A model generated the notes under the pieces. That model had not been told where the DNA came from and ran no database searches. It worked only from the letters and a program-made list of their open reading frames with translations. From positions 682,001-746,000 of the forward strand of contig JAOSJQ010000001.1 in NCBI GenBank assembly GCA_027494035.1: a DNA stretch of 64,000 nucleotides. The letters are read 5' to 3'. The DNA is from UTCFX2 sp002050125 (lineage in GTDB: Bacteria; Chloroflexota; Anaerolineae; Anaerolineales; UBA4823). Shown piece after piece: positions 45,565-54,246 of the stretch. Positions within the stretch are counted from its first letter, which is position 1. Each line of letters starts with the position of its first letter. A program made the translations under genes and the position numbers.

Positions 45565-48012
45565 TCAGGGTTGCAGCAGCGCCTGCCCGATGCGTTCTGC
45601 CAATCCGGGGTTTTGGTCTTCGAGCGCCACTGCCAACGCCAGCGGCATCCCATCCCTGACAGACAGCGCCCCTCCCAGATACCAGGTCAGCGGGGCGCCT
45701 GAGTCCGTCCCTGCTTCCACGATCACCTGCCAGAAAACGTCCCCTTTGAAGGCATGTTTATCCTTGAAGCGCTGCGCCGCCTCCGCCGCCACCACTTCAA
45801 GCGGCTGGTCAAGCGCCGGTAAAAGCGTCCAGCCGCTCCCGGGCAGGTTCACCGCTGTGACGATCCTGGGCGCCGGGCGGATGCCGTTGTTGCTCAGCGC
45901 CGCCGCAGCCAGAGCTGCCTGGAGCGGGCTGTAGGCTCCCGGCTCGGGCAGGTCTCCCGCGGCATCGCCCGTCGGCAGGCGCAGCCGTGGGGTAGGGTCC
46001 ACCCCCAGTCCGGCGAGCCCTTGCGGAAGGAGCTGCTCCAGTTCCCCGACCGGGTATCGCCCCAGCGTCGCCCGATTGAATAATGGGGCGTCCGCATCGT
46101 TGACCAGCTCCGCCCAGTCCGCGCTCAGCCGGTTTGCGTCGAACCCGGGGTGAGAAGCCATTGCCAGGATCTCGCCGGTGTTGGCATTGAGCAGCACCAG
46201 CGCCCCGCGCTGTCCTTCCAGCAGCCGGTCAGCCCTGGCTTGCAGATCGAGATCCAGCGCCAGCCTCACGCCTAACCCGGGCGGCGGTTGACCGTAGACC
46301 AGTTGGTTCCACCAGGTCTCGCTGAACGGATAGCCCTGCCGGCCCCGCAGATAATCATCCAGCGTCGCCTCCAAACCGGACTGCCCGTACACCGGGCTGA
46401 CGTAGCCCACCACAATGCTCAACGGCGGATAAAGAACCCGCCGGATGTACGTCCCGGGCGCGCCGGAGGATTCGCTGATCGGGTGTTCGTTTCGGTCCAG
46501 CAGTGAGCCGCGCCGCACGTAAAGGTCGCCCAGCGCGCGGCGAGGATTGTCGGTGCGGGTCAGCAGATCCGGTCCGCGATAAACCACCCACCATCCGGCT
46601 GCCAGCGCGGCAGCCGCGATTGTCAACCCAATTACCAGCCCCAGTCTCATATAAGGTCGGGCGTCCAACGGGTGCGCCGACCACTCCCCGCGCGGCGTGC
46701 TGACGATCAACAGCAGCAGCAGCGCCAGACAGGATACCAGCAGCGATGAGCCTCCATAGGAGACAAACGGCAGGGTGATGCCGGTGAGCGGGAAAAGGCG
46801 CAGCGTGCCCCCCACGATCAGCAGCGCCTGACCCGCCAGATAAGCGGTCAACCCGGCTGCCAGGTAGCGGCGGTAGTTATCCGGGCTGCGCAGCGCCGTA
46901 ACCAGCCCGCGCCCCGCCAAGAGCGCCAGCGCCGCGAGCAGTCCTATCATCCCAAACAACCCGGTCTGCTCGGCAATCGCGGCGAAGATCAAATCGGAAT
47001 GCGCCAGCGGAACTACCCCCGGGTTGCCCAGCCCAGGACCGCGCCCGATCAGCCCGCCGTTGGCGACCGCCAGCAGCGCCTGAACGATTTGATAGGAGCG
47101 CCCGCTCGGATCCAGCCACGGGTCGAGCCAGGCTTCCAGCCGCAGCCGGACCAGGTCATACGCCAGATAGCCAATCAGCCCGGAGGCAGCCACGCCCGCG
47201 CCCGCCAACAGCAGGACCAGCCGACGGCGGGTGGTGACGTACGTAATTGCGGCGTACAAGAACAACAAGACCGCCGCCGTCCCCAGGTCGCGCTGGATGC
47301 CAAGCAGCGCCAGCGCCAGCCCCGCCATCACCAGCGTCGGCGCCAGCAGCGGGAGCAGCGGCGCAGCCCAGCCCTCGCCCGCCGGCGCGCCCGGCGCATG
47401 ACCGCCGCCCAGCGGGTGAACCAGGGCTAACAAAGCCTGGCGGTCCGCCATGACCGCCGCCAGATAGGCAATCAGCATCAATTTGAGCGGTTCGGAGGGC
47501 TGAAAATAAACCCCGCAACAGCCCAGCCACATCCGCGGACCCACCCCCAGCGGGTTGACGCCCAACAACAGCGTCGCGGCGGTTAACAGCAGGCTGGCGC
47601 TCAGCCAGACGTATTTATAGCGCCGTAGAAAGCCCAGGTCGGCTGGCAGGCGAAAACCCAACACCAGCGCCGCCCCGCCGATCGCCAGCCAAACCGCCTG
47701 GCGCATTCCAAAGTTCGGCAGCAGGCTCCAAACCGTGAGCATGCCCCAGCCGCTCAACAGAGCGGCGGCGGGCAGCAAATACGGGTCGTGATCCGGCAAG
47801 CGGCGCAAGGATTGAAAATGGGCGGTCCCGAACACCAGCAGCCACACCAGCAGCCCCAGCCAATGACCCCAGCGAAATGGTCCCGACCACGAACGCTGGA
47901 ACACCGCGGGAGACAGGCTCAGATGGGCGGCGTAGAACGCCAAAAAAGCTCCGGCAAAGATCAGCAGCCCGAGTTGGATTGCAGCCCGGCGGGTGAAGCG
48001 CGTATCAGCCAA
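45565..48012 (-). CDS. FtsW/RodA (SEDS) protein fused to a degenerate class B PBP domain
   Basis: An 815-residue protein starting at TTG. The N-terminal half (to about residue 475) is a polytopic SEDS glycosyltransferase, with GVGPRMWLG...FQPSEPLKL, a conserved Asp in IQRDLGTA and FVSYGGSSL. The C-terminal half starts with a PBP dimerisation region (RRGSLLDRNEHPISES) and continues into a transpeptidase-like domain. Its catalytic motifs are lost. Where SxxK is expected (NRATLGRYPVG then ELEQ) it has E657 and Q660, and the KTG motif is E766-A-G. It is thus a likely active glycosyltransferase with an inactive transpeptidase-shaped regulator. It lies downstream of FHA genes, as in actinobacterial division clusters. 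Confidence 0.88.
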   Translation of the reverse strand: MADTRFTRRAAIQLGLLIFAGAFLAFYAAHLSLSPAVFQRSWSGPFRWGHWLGLLVWLLVFGTAHFQSLRRLPDHDPYLLPAAALLSGWGMLTVWSLLPNFGMRQAVWLAIGGAALVLGFRLPADLGFLRRYKYVWLSASLLLTAATLLLGVNPLGVGPRMWLGCCGVYFQPSEPLKLMLIAYLAAVMADRQALLALVHPLGGGHAPGAPAGEGWAAPLLPLLAPTLVMAGLALALLGIQRDLGTAAVLLFLYAAITYVTTRRRLVLLLAGAGVAASGLIGYLAYDLVRLRLEAWLDPWLDPSGRSYQIVQALLAVANGGLIGRGPGLGNPGVVPLAHSDLIFAAIAEQTGLFGMIGLLAALALLAGRGLVTALRSPDNYRRYLAAGLTAYLAGQALLIVGGTLRLFPLTGITLPFVSYGGSSLLVSCLALLLLLIVSTPRGEWSAHPLDARPYMRLGLVIGLTIAAAALAAGWWVVYRGPDLLTRTDNPRRALGDLYVRRGSLLDRNEHPISESSGAPGTYIRRVLYPPLSIVVGYVSPVYGQSGLEATLDDYLRGRQGYPFSETWWNQLVYGQPPPGLGVRLALDLDLQARADRLLEGQRGALVLLNANTGEILAMASHPGFDANRLSADWAELVNDADAPLFNRATLGRYPVGELEQLLPQGLAGLGVDPTPRLRLPTGDAAGDLPEPGAYSPLQAALAAAALSNNGIRPAPRIVTAVNLPGSGWTLLPALDQPLEVVAAEAAQRFKDKHAFKGDVFWQVIVEAGTDSGAPLTWYLGGALSVRDGMPLALAVALEDQNPGLAERIGQALLQP

Positions 48013-48018
48013 AACGAC

Positions 48019-48886
48019 TTATTTCAGATACTTACCCACCAGCAGGTTCAATTTATGCCGGGTGGCGGCTGGAATGCGGGTTGGCTGGGTGATCAGCGCG
48101 TCAGCCAGGGCGCTGCCGCAGGCGCAGTTACGCTCGGCGCTTGGGGCAGCCGCCAGGTTTCTCACCGCCTGCTGGGCAATCTGCGTGTTGTGGTTGAGTG
48201 TCTCGACCACCCGCTCCACTGTGACGGGGACCCTCGCTGACGTGCCAGACGTCGTAATCGGTGACGTGCGCCATCACCGCATAGCACATCTCGGCTTCGC
48301 GCGCCAGAAAACACTCCGGCGAGGTAGTCATACCGATCAGCGCCATGCCCCAGGAGCGAAAGACGTTCGACTCAGCCCGGGTTGAAAAGCGCGGTCCCTC
48401 GATCGTGATAAAACTGCCTCCCGAATGCACCTTTGCGCCCGCGGCTTCGACCGCCGCATAGACCCGCTGCGAGAAATCGGCGCACAGCGGATCAGCCACG
48501 CTGATGTGCGCCACCAGCCCCTCGCCAAAAAAGGTGTTCTCCCGCTTCTTAGTGAAGTCGAACACCTGGTCAGGGATGACAATCTCGCCTGGGACGAAAT
48601 CTTCGCGCAGCGACCCGCAGGCGCTGATGCTCACGATCCGCTTGACGCCGAGGGTTTTGAGCGCATAGATGTTAGCGCGGTAATTGACCTCGCTCGGCAT
48701 GATGTGATGCCCGATCCCGTGCCGGGCTAAAAACGCCAGCGGCTGACCTTCAAGCAGCCCCAGCACGATCGGCGCGCTCGGACGTCCAAACGGGGTGTCC
48801 AGGTCGATTTCGCGCCGCTCCTGCAGCCCGGGCATATCATACAGACCGGAGCCTCCAATCACTGCGAATGAAGGTTTTTCAGTCAT
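48019..48886 (-). pseudogene. mtnP: S-methyl-5'-thioadenosine phosphorylase, frameshifted
   Basis: About 289 codons. The start at 48886 follows GGAGG by 5 bases. The N-terminal part has AVIGGSGLYDMPGL, the base and phosphate sites (RHGIGHHIMPSEVNYRAN, SACGSLRED) and runs to DVWHVSEGP. It then shifts frame; the rest (ERVVETLNHNTQIAQQAV to VGKYLK) is in another frame. The break is in GGGG 48226-48229; three would restore it. The enzyme cleaves methylthioadenosine in the methionine salvage pathway. It stands between FHA and SEDS genes. Sequence error is likely. Confidence 0.87.
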
Positions 48887-48927
48887 CAAATCCTCCAAGA
48901 TCATCTCATCTTATTGTGCAGTTTATC

Positions 48928-49371
48928 TCATAGCTCAGCGAGGGCTGGCGCATTTTCGATCTCGACTCGAAAGAGCAGTCCCCCAAACCGCACTTCATCT
49001 CCATCCGCCAACACCAGCGGGGTAGTCAAGCGCTCCCCATTCAAGAAGGTGCCGTTCCGCGAAAGCAAGTCTTCGACCCACCATTGGCTGTGGTGGTACG
49101 TCAGGCGGGCGTGCCGGGCGGAGACGGCGCTATCCGCCAGGCGCAGGTCGGAACCGGGCTGCCGCCCGACGCTGATCTCGGGTTGGGCAAAGCGCTGGGG
49201 TTCACCTTCGCCTCCATCCAGCGCGAACAAGGTGAGCGCGGGTAGCTGCGCCGCGCCGGTTTTTTGGGATTGGCGCTGCAGCCCCTGCCACAACAGCCAG
49301 AACGCCCAACCCAGAAAACCGTACAGGGCAGCCAGCATCAGGGCGCGCAGAGCCAGGATCGCCAGTTCCAT
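48928..49371 (-). CDS. Membrane-anchored FHA-domain protein (FhaB-like)
   Basis: A 147-residue protein. One membrane helix near the N-terminus (LMLAALYGFLGWAFWLLW) is followed by a C-terminal FHA domain (about residues 65-147) with GRQPGSDLRLAD, SARHARL and RNGTFLNGE: the GR, SxxH and N residues that bind phosphothreonine. It resembles FhaB/FipA of Actinobacteria in layout. The partner kinase is not in the window. It is adjacent to the second FHA gene. Confidence 0.88.
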   Translation of the reverse strand: MELAILALRALMLAALYGFLGWAFWLLWQGLQRQSQKTGAAQLPALTLFALDGGEGEPQRFAQPEISVGRQPGSDLRLADSAVSARHARLTYHHSQWWVEDLLSRNGTFLNGERLTTPLVLADGDEVRFGGLLFRVEIENAPALAEL

Positions 49372-49383
49372 CTCAGTTAACCT

Positions 49384-50139
49384 TCAGGGGAGCGGGGCGA
49401 GATCCTGGGTCTCGCCCAGGCTGGAGTCTTCCAGACCAAACACCAGCGGCACGCCCGCCAGCAAGATCACATCCCCCGGCTGCAGGAATTGCTGGAGCAC
49501 GCGTTTGCCGTTGACGAACGTCCCCCCGCGCGATTCCAGGTCAAAGATTACAAAACGGCCGCGCACCAGCCGCAGTTGGGCGTGCGTGCGCGAGACGCGC
49601 GCGTCGTCGATCACCAGTTGGTTGTCCGGTCGCCGCCCCAGGTTGATCGTCGGCTGGTCGAGCGGGAAAATGTGCATACCGTCCACGATCAGGTATGCAC
49701 CGCGCGGCGCTGCCTCGACCTCCTCCTCCGGCATCGACGCGTCGCTCGTTTCTGAAATCGCGCCGCGCTCATCACAAGGGGCGACCAGCACCTCTCCCGG
49801 AGCAAGCTGGGGGCGCGTTTCCACCAGCAAAAAGCGCCTCGGCGGAAAGCGCACGCCTTGCTCGGCGCCGATCTGCCGCAGCGCGTTCTCGACCTCAACC
49901 AGAGCATGCAGGCTCGAGAACAACTCCAGGTCAGCTGGGCACACCTGGATCGCCAGGTGGTCCGGCGCGACCAGTTGACCATCGGGCTCGATCCGCAGAC
50001 CAAGCCGCACCGCGGCCATCAGCCGCTGCGCCAGCAGGTCGTTCAAGCGACCGCCAGGGAACAGCATACCCGCAGCGCCCTCCACGAACACTTGCAGGCG
50101 CGTCTCGAGCAGGCTGAGTTTTTCTTCGATCTTAGTCAT
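49384..50139 (-). CDS. DUF3662 plus FHA-domain protein (FhaA-like)
   Basis: A 251-residue protein starting at MTKIEEKLSLLETRLQ (50139), the usual start of DUF3662 domains; an upstream in-frame extension runs toward the tRNA gene and is unlikely. Residues 1-115 are DUF3662, a linker follows, and residues about 165-245 are an FHA domain with LGRRPDNQLVIDD, VSRTHAQL and RGGTFVNGK. In mycobacteria FhaA binds phosphorylated MviN and PknB and sits in the rodA-pbpA cluster. TATAAT lies 12 bases before the ATG. Confidence 0.88.
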   Translation of the reverse strand: MTKIEEKLSLLETRLQVFVEGAAGMLFPGGRLNDLLAQRLMAAVRLGLRIEPDGQLVAPDHLAIQVCPADLELFSSLHALVEVENALRQIGAEQGVRFPPRRFLLVETRPQLAPGEVLVAPCDERGAISETSDASMPEEEVEAAPRGAYLIVDGMHIFPLDQPTINLGRRPDNQLVIDDARVSRTHAQLRLVRGRFVIFDLESRGGTFVNGKRVLQQFLQPGDVILLAGVPLVFGLEDSSLGETQDLAPLP

Positions 50140-50151
50140 AGTCCGATGAGC

Positions 50152-50157
50152 ATTATA
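50152..50157 (-). promoter_or_regulatory. -10 box (TATAAT) 12 bases before the FHA gene
   Basis: On the minus strand TATAAT is followed by 12 bases and the ATG at 50139. It lies back-to-back with the tRNA promoter. Confidence 0.45.
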
Positions 50158-50167
50158 TCTGAAAAAT

Positions 50168-50177
50168 CGGGTATAAT
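50168..50177 (+). promoter_or_regulatory. Extended -10 promoter of tRNA-Gly
   Basis: CGGGTATAAT with TATAAT at 50172-50177, 16 bases before the mature tRNA 5' end. It matches the element at 31011-31020. Confidence 0.5.
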
Positions 50178-50193
50178 ACGCTTCCGGAAATTT

Positions 50194-50266
50194 GCGGGTG
50201 TAGCCAAGTGGTAAGGCAGTAGCTTCCCAAGCTACCATTGCGTGGGTTCGAATCCCATCACCCGCT
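50194..50266 (+). tRNA. tRNA-Gly (anticodon CCC)
   Basis: A 73-base cloverleaf. Acceptor arm GCGGGTG pairs with CACCCGC; the D arm is GCC/GGC; the anticodon arm GTAGC-TTCCCAA-GCTAC has anticodon CCC at 50226-50228. The T arm is GTGGG-TTCGAAT-CCCAT. The discriminator is T. CCA is not encoded. It decodes GGG. Confidence 0.96.
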
Positions 50267-50273
50267 CAGGTCC

Positions 50274-50304
50274 AACCGTCCGCGCTTAGCAGGACGGTTT
50301 TTTT
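50274..50304 (+). terminator. Rho-independent terminator of tRNA-Gly
   Basis: AACCGTCC (50274-50281) pairs with GGACGGTT (50292-50299), followed by a T-run to 50304. Confidence 0.85.
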
Positions 50305-50359
50305 ATGCGCACCCTTTTAGGAAAGGGGTAAAATTGCCTTATCCAGAAAGGCGTGTCCT

Positions 50360-50854
50360 ATGCCGCAAGACTTAAACTCACTCGTTCAGGATTTTTTTGC
50401 GCAGAAGAAAATCGCGGTCGTTGGCGTCTCCGACCAGCGCGAGACCGGCTGCAACTTGGGCTACCGCAAGTTCAAAGAGGCTGGCTACCAGGTCAGCGCG
50501 GTCAACCCGCGCCTCTCCACCTTCGAAGGCGACCCATGCTACCCCGACCTTCAATCCATCCCCAAAAAGCCCGATGCAGTCTTCATCCTCGCCAACCCCA
50601 AAGTCACCGAGCAGATCGTCGCGCAATGCGTTGACCTGGGGATCACGCGCGTCTGGATGCACTGCCTGATGGGCACCAAGCCCGGCTTGGCGCAGGGCAT
50701 GACCAGTGTCTCACCCGAGGCGGTGCGCATGTGCCGCGCGAACGGCATCACCGTCATCCCGGGCGCCTGCCCAAACCAGTTCCTCAACCCGGATTTCGGT
50801 CACAACATGATGCGCATCATGTTCGGCTTCTTCGGTTTCCACCGGGTCGATTAA
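50360..50854 (+). CDS. CoA-binding domain protein
   Basis: A 164-residue single-domain protein of the CoA_binding_2 (Rossmann-like) family, as in the N-terminal part of ADP-forming acyl-CoA synthetases. IAVVGVSDQRE is the nucleotide-binding loop; VNPRLSTFEGDPCYPDL and AVFILANPKVTEQIV are family segments. It has a C-terminal Cys-containing stretch (GITVIPGACPNQFL). Its biochemical role as a stand-alone protein is unclear. Confidence 0.85.
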   Translation: MPQDLNSLVQDFFAQKKIAVVGVSDQRETGCNLGYRKFKEAGYQVSAVNPRLSTFEGDPCYPDLQSIPKKPDAVFILANPKVTEQIVAQCVDLGITRVWMHCLMGTKPGLAQGMTSVSPEAVRMCRANGITVIPGACPNQFLNPDFGHNMMRIMFGFFGFHRVD

Positions 50855-50998
50855 CCGATCGGGTTCTCGCGCCACTGTATAGCAGCACTTCGAGCCTCTC
50901 TCTGCCAGAAAATGGCGTAACCTAGTCGTTTGTGGCTTGCGAGAATGCAAGTATTTTTGTATCAAAATTTTTCCAATCAATGTTAGAATCCGTTCACT

Positions 50999-51403
50999 AT
51001 GAACGCCGTGCGGAATTCACCGGCTGGCAATGCCACAATTCTGTACATCGAGGATAACACCGACAACCGGATGCTGGTAAAGCGCATTCTGGAGGCGGAG
51101 GGTTACGTGATCTGGGAGGCTGCCAACGCCTCCGAAGCGGTCGATGTGATCGCCGGACGCACGCCGGATCTGATCCTGATGGACATCAACATGCCGGGCG
51201 TGGACGGCTTCACGCTGACCTCGCGCCTCAAGGCTCAACCCGCGTTGCGTCACACCCCCATCATCGCCCTGACAGCCAACGTCATGAAGGGCGATCGTGA
51301 GCGCAGCTTGCAAGCTGGGTGTGACGGCTACATTCAAAAACCGATCGATGTGGATATCCTGCCGCGTCAGATCGCGCGCTTCCTGGCGCTTAAGAATGCC
51401 TGA
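50999..51403 (+). CDS. Stand-alone receiver-domain protein
   Basis: A 134-residue single receiver domain (DivK/CheY-like). Acidic pocket E18-D19, phospho-acceptor D62 (LILMDINMPG), LTAN for the conserved Thr, and KP in YIQKP. No output domain. It lies directly upstream of another receiver and the GAF array, so it may be the phospho-relay output or adaptor for that locus. Its cognate kinase is unknown; candidates are the kinases at 1-3033, which is inference. Confidence 0.93.
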   Translation: MNAVRNSPAGNATILYIEDNTDNRMLVKRILEAEGYVIWEAANASEAVDVIAGRTPDLILMDINMPGVDGFTLTSRLKAQPALRHTPIIALTANVMKGDRERSLQAGCDGYIQKPIDVDILPRQIARFLALKNA

Positions 51404-51438
51404 CCTGCATCCAGACCGGCGTTCATACCGAGGTGATA

Positions 51439-51906
51439 ATGGACTCGCTCAAAATTGACCAGACCTCTGACACAACATCGGCGCGCAAGCCCGCCAACCC
51501 CGATAACGGGACGACGGTGCTGGTTGTCGAAGATAACGTCTCTAACTTTGTGTTGATCGCGCGGCTTCTGGGTTATATGGGCGTACATTGTGAGTGGAAG
51601 ACCTCCGGATATGAAGTTGTCGAGTACGCCGACAGTCTGCCGCGCCTGGACCTGATCCTGCTGGACATCCGTTTGCCTTATGAAGACGGGTTTGGAGCGC
51701 TCAGAAAAATCCGTTCTTCGTCAAGCCTGAAGAACACCCGCGTGGTGGCAGTCACAGCCGAGGCGAGCGCTGATCAGCTCCGTAAAGCGCGCGAGGCCAG
51801 CTTCGACGGATTTATTGGGAAACCGCTCAATCCGGATCGTTTCCCCGATCAAGTCCGCCGCATTCTCGCAGGAGAACCGGTTTGGGGCTCAGTTAATTGC
51901 AGGTAA
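51439..51906 (+). CDS. Stand-alone receiver-domain protein with N-terminal extension
   Basis: A 155-residue protein. The start at ATG 51439 is favoured by GAGG 5 bases upstream over a GTG two codons earlier. A disordered N-terminus of about 25 residues precedes a receiver domain with E31-D32, D76 (LILLDIRLP), VTAEA at the conserved Thr and KPLNPD. It follows the other receiver by 35 bases and precedes the GAF array by about 110, so it is probably part of the same unit. Confidence 0.9.
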   Translation: MDSLKIDQTSDTTSARKPANPDNGTTVLVVEDNVSNFVLIARLLGYMGVHCEWKTSGYEVVEYADSLPRLDLILLDIRLPYEDGFGALRKIRSSSSLKNTRVVAVTAEASADQLRKAREASFDGFIGKPLNPDRFPDQVRRILAGEPVWGSVNCR

Positions 51907-52014
51907 AAATTGCTGCCAGTTCTGTAAGAACACCCCTCCCTTTTTGACCAACGGGATGCATAATCCCGTAAACACACAAAATGGAATAGTCCAGCCTGTC
52001 AGGAGAACGCTCGA

Positions 52015-54246
52015 ATGACAAAGGCATCCCCTGTTCGCCGGCAGAAAAAAGCAGACCGCCTGGCGAAATGGATCACATTCAAATTTCTACCGGTCGCGCT
52101 CATCCCGGCGGCGCTGTTGGGGATCCTGGTCTACTGGTATTGGCAAACCTGGTATTACCAGCCCTACCCGGCTTTTCTGCAATTCGCTGCGCTCCTGTTG
52201 GGCGCCGCCTTGATTATGACAATCCTGGGCGTCTCCTGGGCAGCCCGGCGGCTGGCAAACCCGCTGGAGAAGCTGTCGGATTCCATGAAAGACTTCAGCG
52301 AAGGAAACTGGGACGCACGCGCCCATGTTTTAAGAAAAGACGCCCTCGGCAACCTCGCCGAGCAATTCAATTTGCTCGCGGATGAATTCTGCGCGACCCA
52401 AGAGGCGCTTACGCTGCGCGATCAAGGCAATCGAGACGGGCACAACCAGACGCTGCAGTGGATCGCCGGGCTGGCAGCCCGCTCAACGGGTCACAGCGAT
52501 GTGCTGGCTGAAGCGCTGAAACAGATTACCCGCAGCTTTTCTTGCGCTTACAGCGTGCTGTATCTTTTAGATTACAACACCACCCTGGAAAAACGCTTTG
52601 TCGTCTTGAAGCAAGACTACGCGATGCCGGGCTTCGACCCTTCGATCCTGATCTCGGTACCGCAAGCAAGCCGCATCAACCTGGACGCGATCGCGACTCT
52701 GGACTGGCTGGTCAGCCGCGTCATCGCCTCGGGAGAGCCGGGTCTGGAGAACTCGCCGCTCAACCCGGGGCTGGCAGAAGCAGCCGTTCCGCTGGTGTAT
52801 CGCGGCCGGGTTATCGGCGTGATCGACCTGTTCGCCCATTCGCGCAGCAGCGATCCCCGGCTCGGGCCTTTCGGTCCGCGCGTACTGGCTGAACTCCAGC
52901 ACATTGCCGGGTTGCTGACCCTGGCAGCGCTTAACCTGGAAGGGTTGTCAGACCTTCCGGGTTTGGGAAGCGCTCACAGACCGGGAGAATCGCCCGGGTC
53001 CAGCGAAGCCGCCTTCGAGCGCGAGCAAGCCATCCAATTGTACGAGGCAGGCAACTGGATCACCCAGTCCGCGAGCGAAGAGGAAACCATCGCTGCCGCT
53101 CGCCGAGCGCTGGCTCAGATCTCCCTCCCGACCGCGGTCCTCCTGGCAGATGCAGACGACCCCTCCGCGGCTATGCACTTCATCTTTCGCTCCGATCTGC
53201 CGGATACATCGCCGCTGAATAAGCTGACCCTGTCCCTCAGCGCCCTCGAAGTCACCCCGTATTTCAACCGCTACACCCCCATCCTTGCCGCCGACCTGGA
53301 CACAGCCGAGCTTCCGCAGCCGCTGCTGGGGCTTGCCCGCCAGATGGATTGTGACGCCGCGGCTTACCTGCCGGTGCTGCGCGGCGGGCTTGTGAACGCA
53401 CTATTGGTACTCGGTCGCCCAGCCCCCACCGAAGCCGATAAACCCGCCAGCTTGCTGCCGGTCAGCCTGCTCGGACCTTACCACAATCTAATCGAACTGC
53501 TGGTTTCGAGCCTGGAGAAGATTCGGACACAGACTCACACCCGCCGCCAACTCTCCGAGCTGCGCGTGTTCAGCAACATCAGCCAGGCAATTTCTCTCGA
53601 AAGCGATCTGACCCCCCTGTTCGAGACCATCCACCACCAACTCGAGACGGTTATGGGTGAAATGGGCCCCTTTGCGATCGCCCTCTACGAACCGGAAACC
53701 TCCGCCGGTCAGCCAGCGATGATCGATATTCCATATATGTATGAAGAAGGTCACCAGCTTGAGATCGCGCCTTTCCCGCTCGGCGAAGGCTTGACCTCGA
53801 TCTTGATTAACACGCGCAAATCTTTACTGCTGAGTGAGAATGTGGGAGAGCGCTTGCAAGAGTTAGGCGCCAAGATACAGGGCGACCCAGCCAAGTCCTG
53901 GCTGGGGGTGCCAATGATCTACAGCGGCGAGGTGATCGGCGCGATCATCGTGCAGGACACTCAACGTGAACAGCGCTTCGATGTGGAAGACGAACACCTG
54001 TTGAACACCCTCGCTCCGCAGGTAGCGGTGGTGGTCCGCAACGCCCGGCTGCTCGAAACCACCAGCCGGCAAGCTCAACAAGAGCACATCTTGAACGAGA
54101 TCACCGACAAGATCCGCCGCGCCCCCGATATCGACTCGATCCTGAAAACGACTGCGACGGAGCTGGGCGCCGCCCTCGGCGTGGAGCGCGCCAGCATCCG
54201 GCTGAGCGTGGAGCCCGAAGCGCGGCAAATGGAGGCTGAAAGGTGA
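52015..54246 (+). CDS. Membrane HAMP-GAF protein 1 of the array
   Basis: A 743-residue protein with two membrane helices (about 28-47 and 55-76) joined by a very short external loop, then a HAMP domain (about 77-130). Three GAF or GAF-like regions follow: about 160-300, 340-500 and 540-690. The last has the clearest GAF pattern (SWLGVPMIYSGEVIGAIIVQD, ending VVVRNARLLE). The C-terminus (ITDKIRRAPDIDSILKTTATELGAALGVERASIRL) looks like the first strands of another GAF domain, then stops. No kinase, cyclase or methyl-accepting domain is present. The stop overlaps the next gene (GTGA). Confidence 0.88.
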   Translation: MTKASPVRRQKKADRLAKWITFKFLPVALIPAALLGILVYWYWQTWYYQPYPAFLQFAALLLGAALIMTILGVSWAARRLANPLEKLSDSMKDFSEGNWDARAHVLRKDALGNLAEQFNLLADEFCATQEALTLRDQGNRDGHNQTLQWIAGLAARSTGHSDVLAEALKQITRSFSCAYSVLYLLDYNTTLEKRFVVLKQDYAMPGFDPSILISVPQASRINLDAIATLDWLVSRVIASGEPGLENSPLNPGLAEAAVPLVYRGRVIGVIDLFAHSRSSDPRLGPFGPRVLAELQHIAGLLTLAALNLEGLSDLPGLGSAHRPGESPGSSEAAFEREQAIQLYEAGNWITQSASEEETIAAARRALAQISLPTAVLLADADDPSAAMHFIFRSDLPDTSPLNKLTLSLSALEVTPYFNRYTPILAADLDTAELPQPLLGLARQMDCDAAAYLPVLRGGLVNALLVLGRPAPTEADKPASLLPVSLLGPYHNLIELLVSSLEKIRTQTHTRRQLSELRVFSNISQAISLESDLTPLFETIHHQLETVMGEMGPFAIALYEPETSAGQPAMIDIPYMYEEGHQLEIAPFPLGEGLTSILINTRKSLLLSENVGERLQELGAKIQGDPAKSWLGVPMIYSGEVIGAIIVQDTQREQRFDVEDEHLLNTLAPQVAVVVRNARLLETTSRQAQQEHILNEITDKIRRAPDIDSILKTTATELGAALGVERASIRLSVEPEARQMEAER

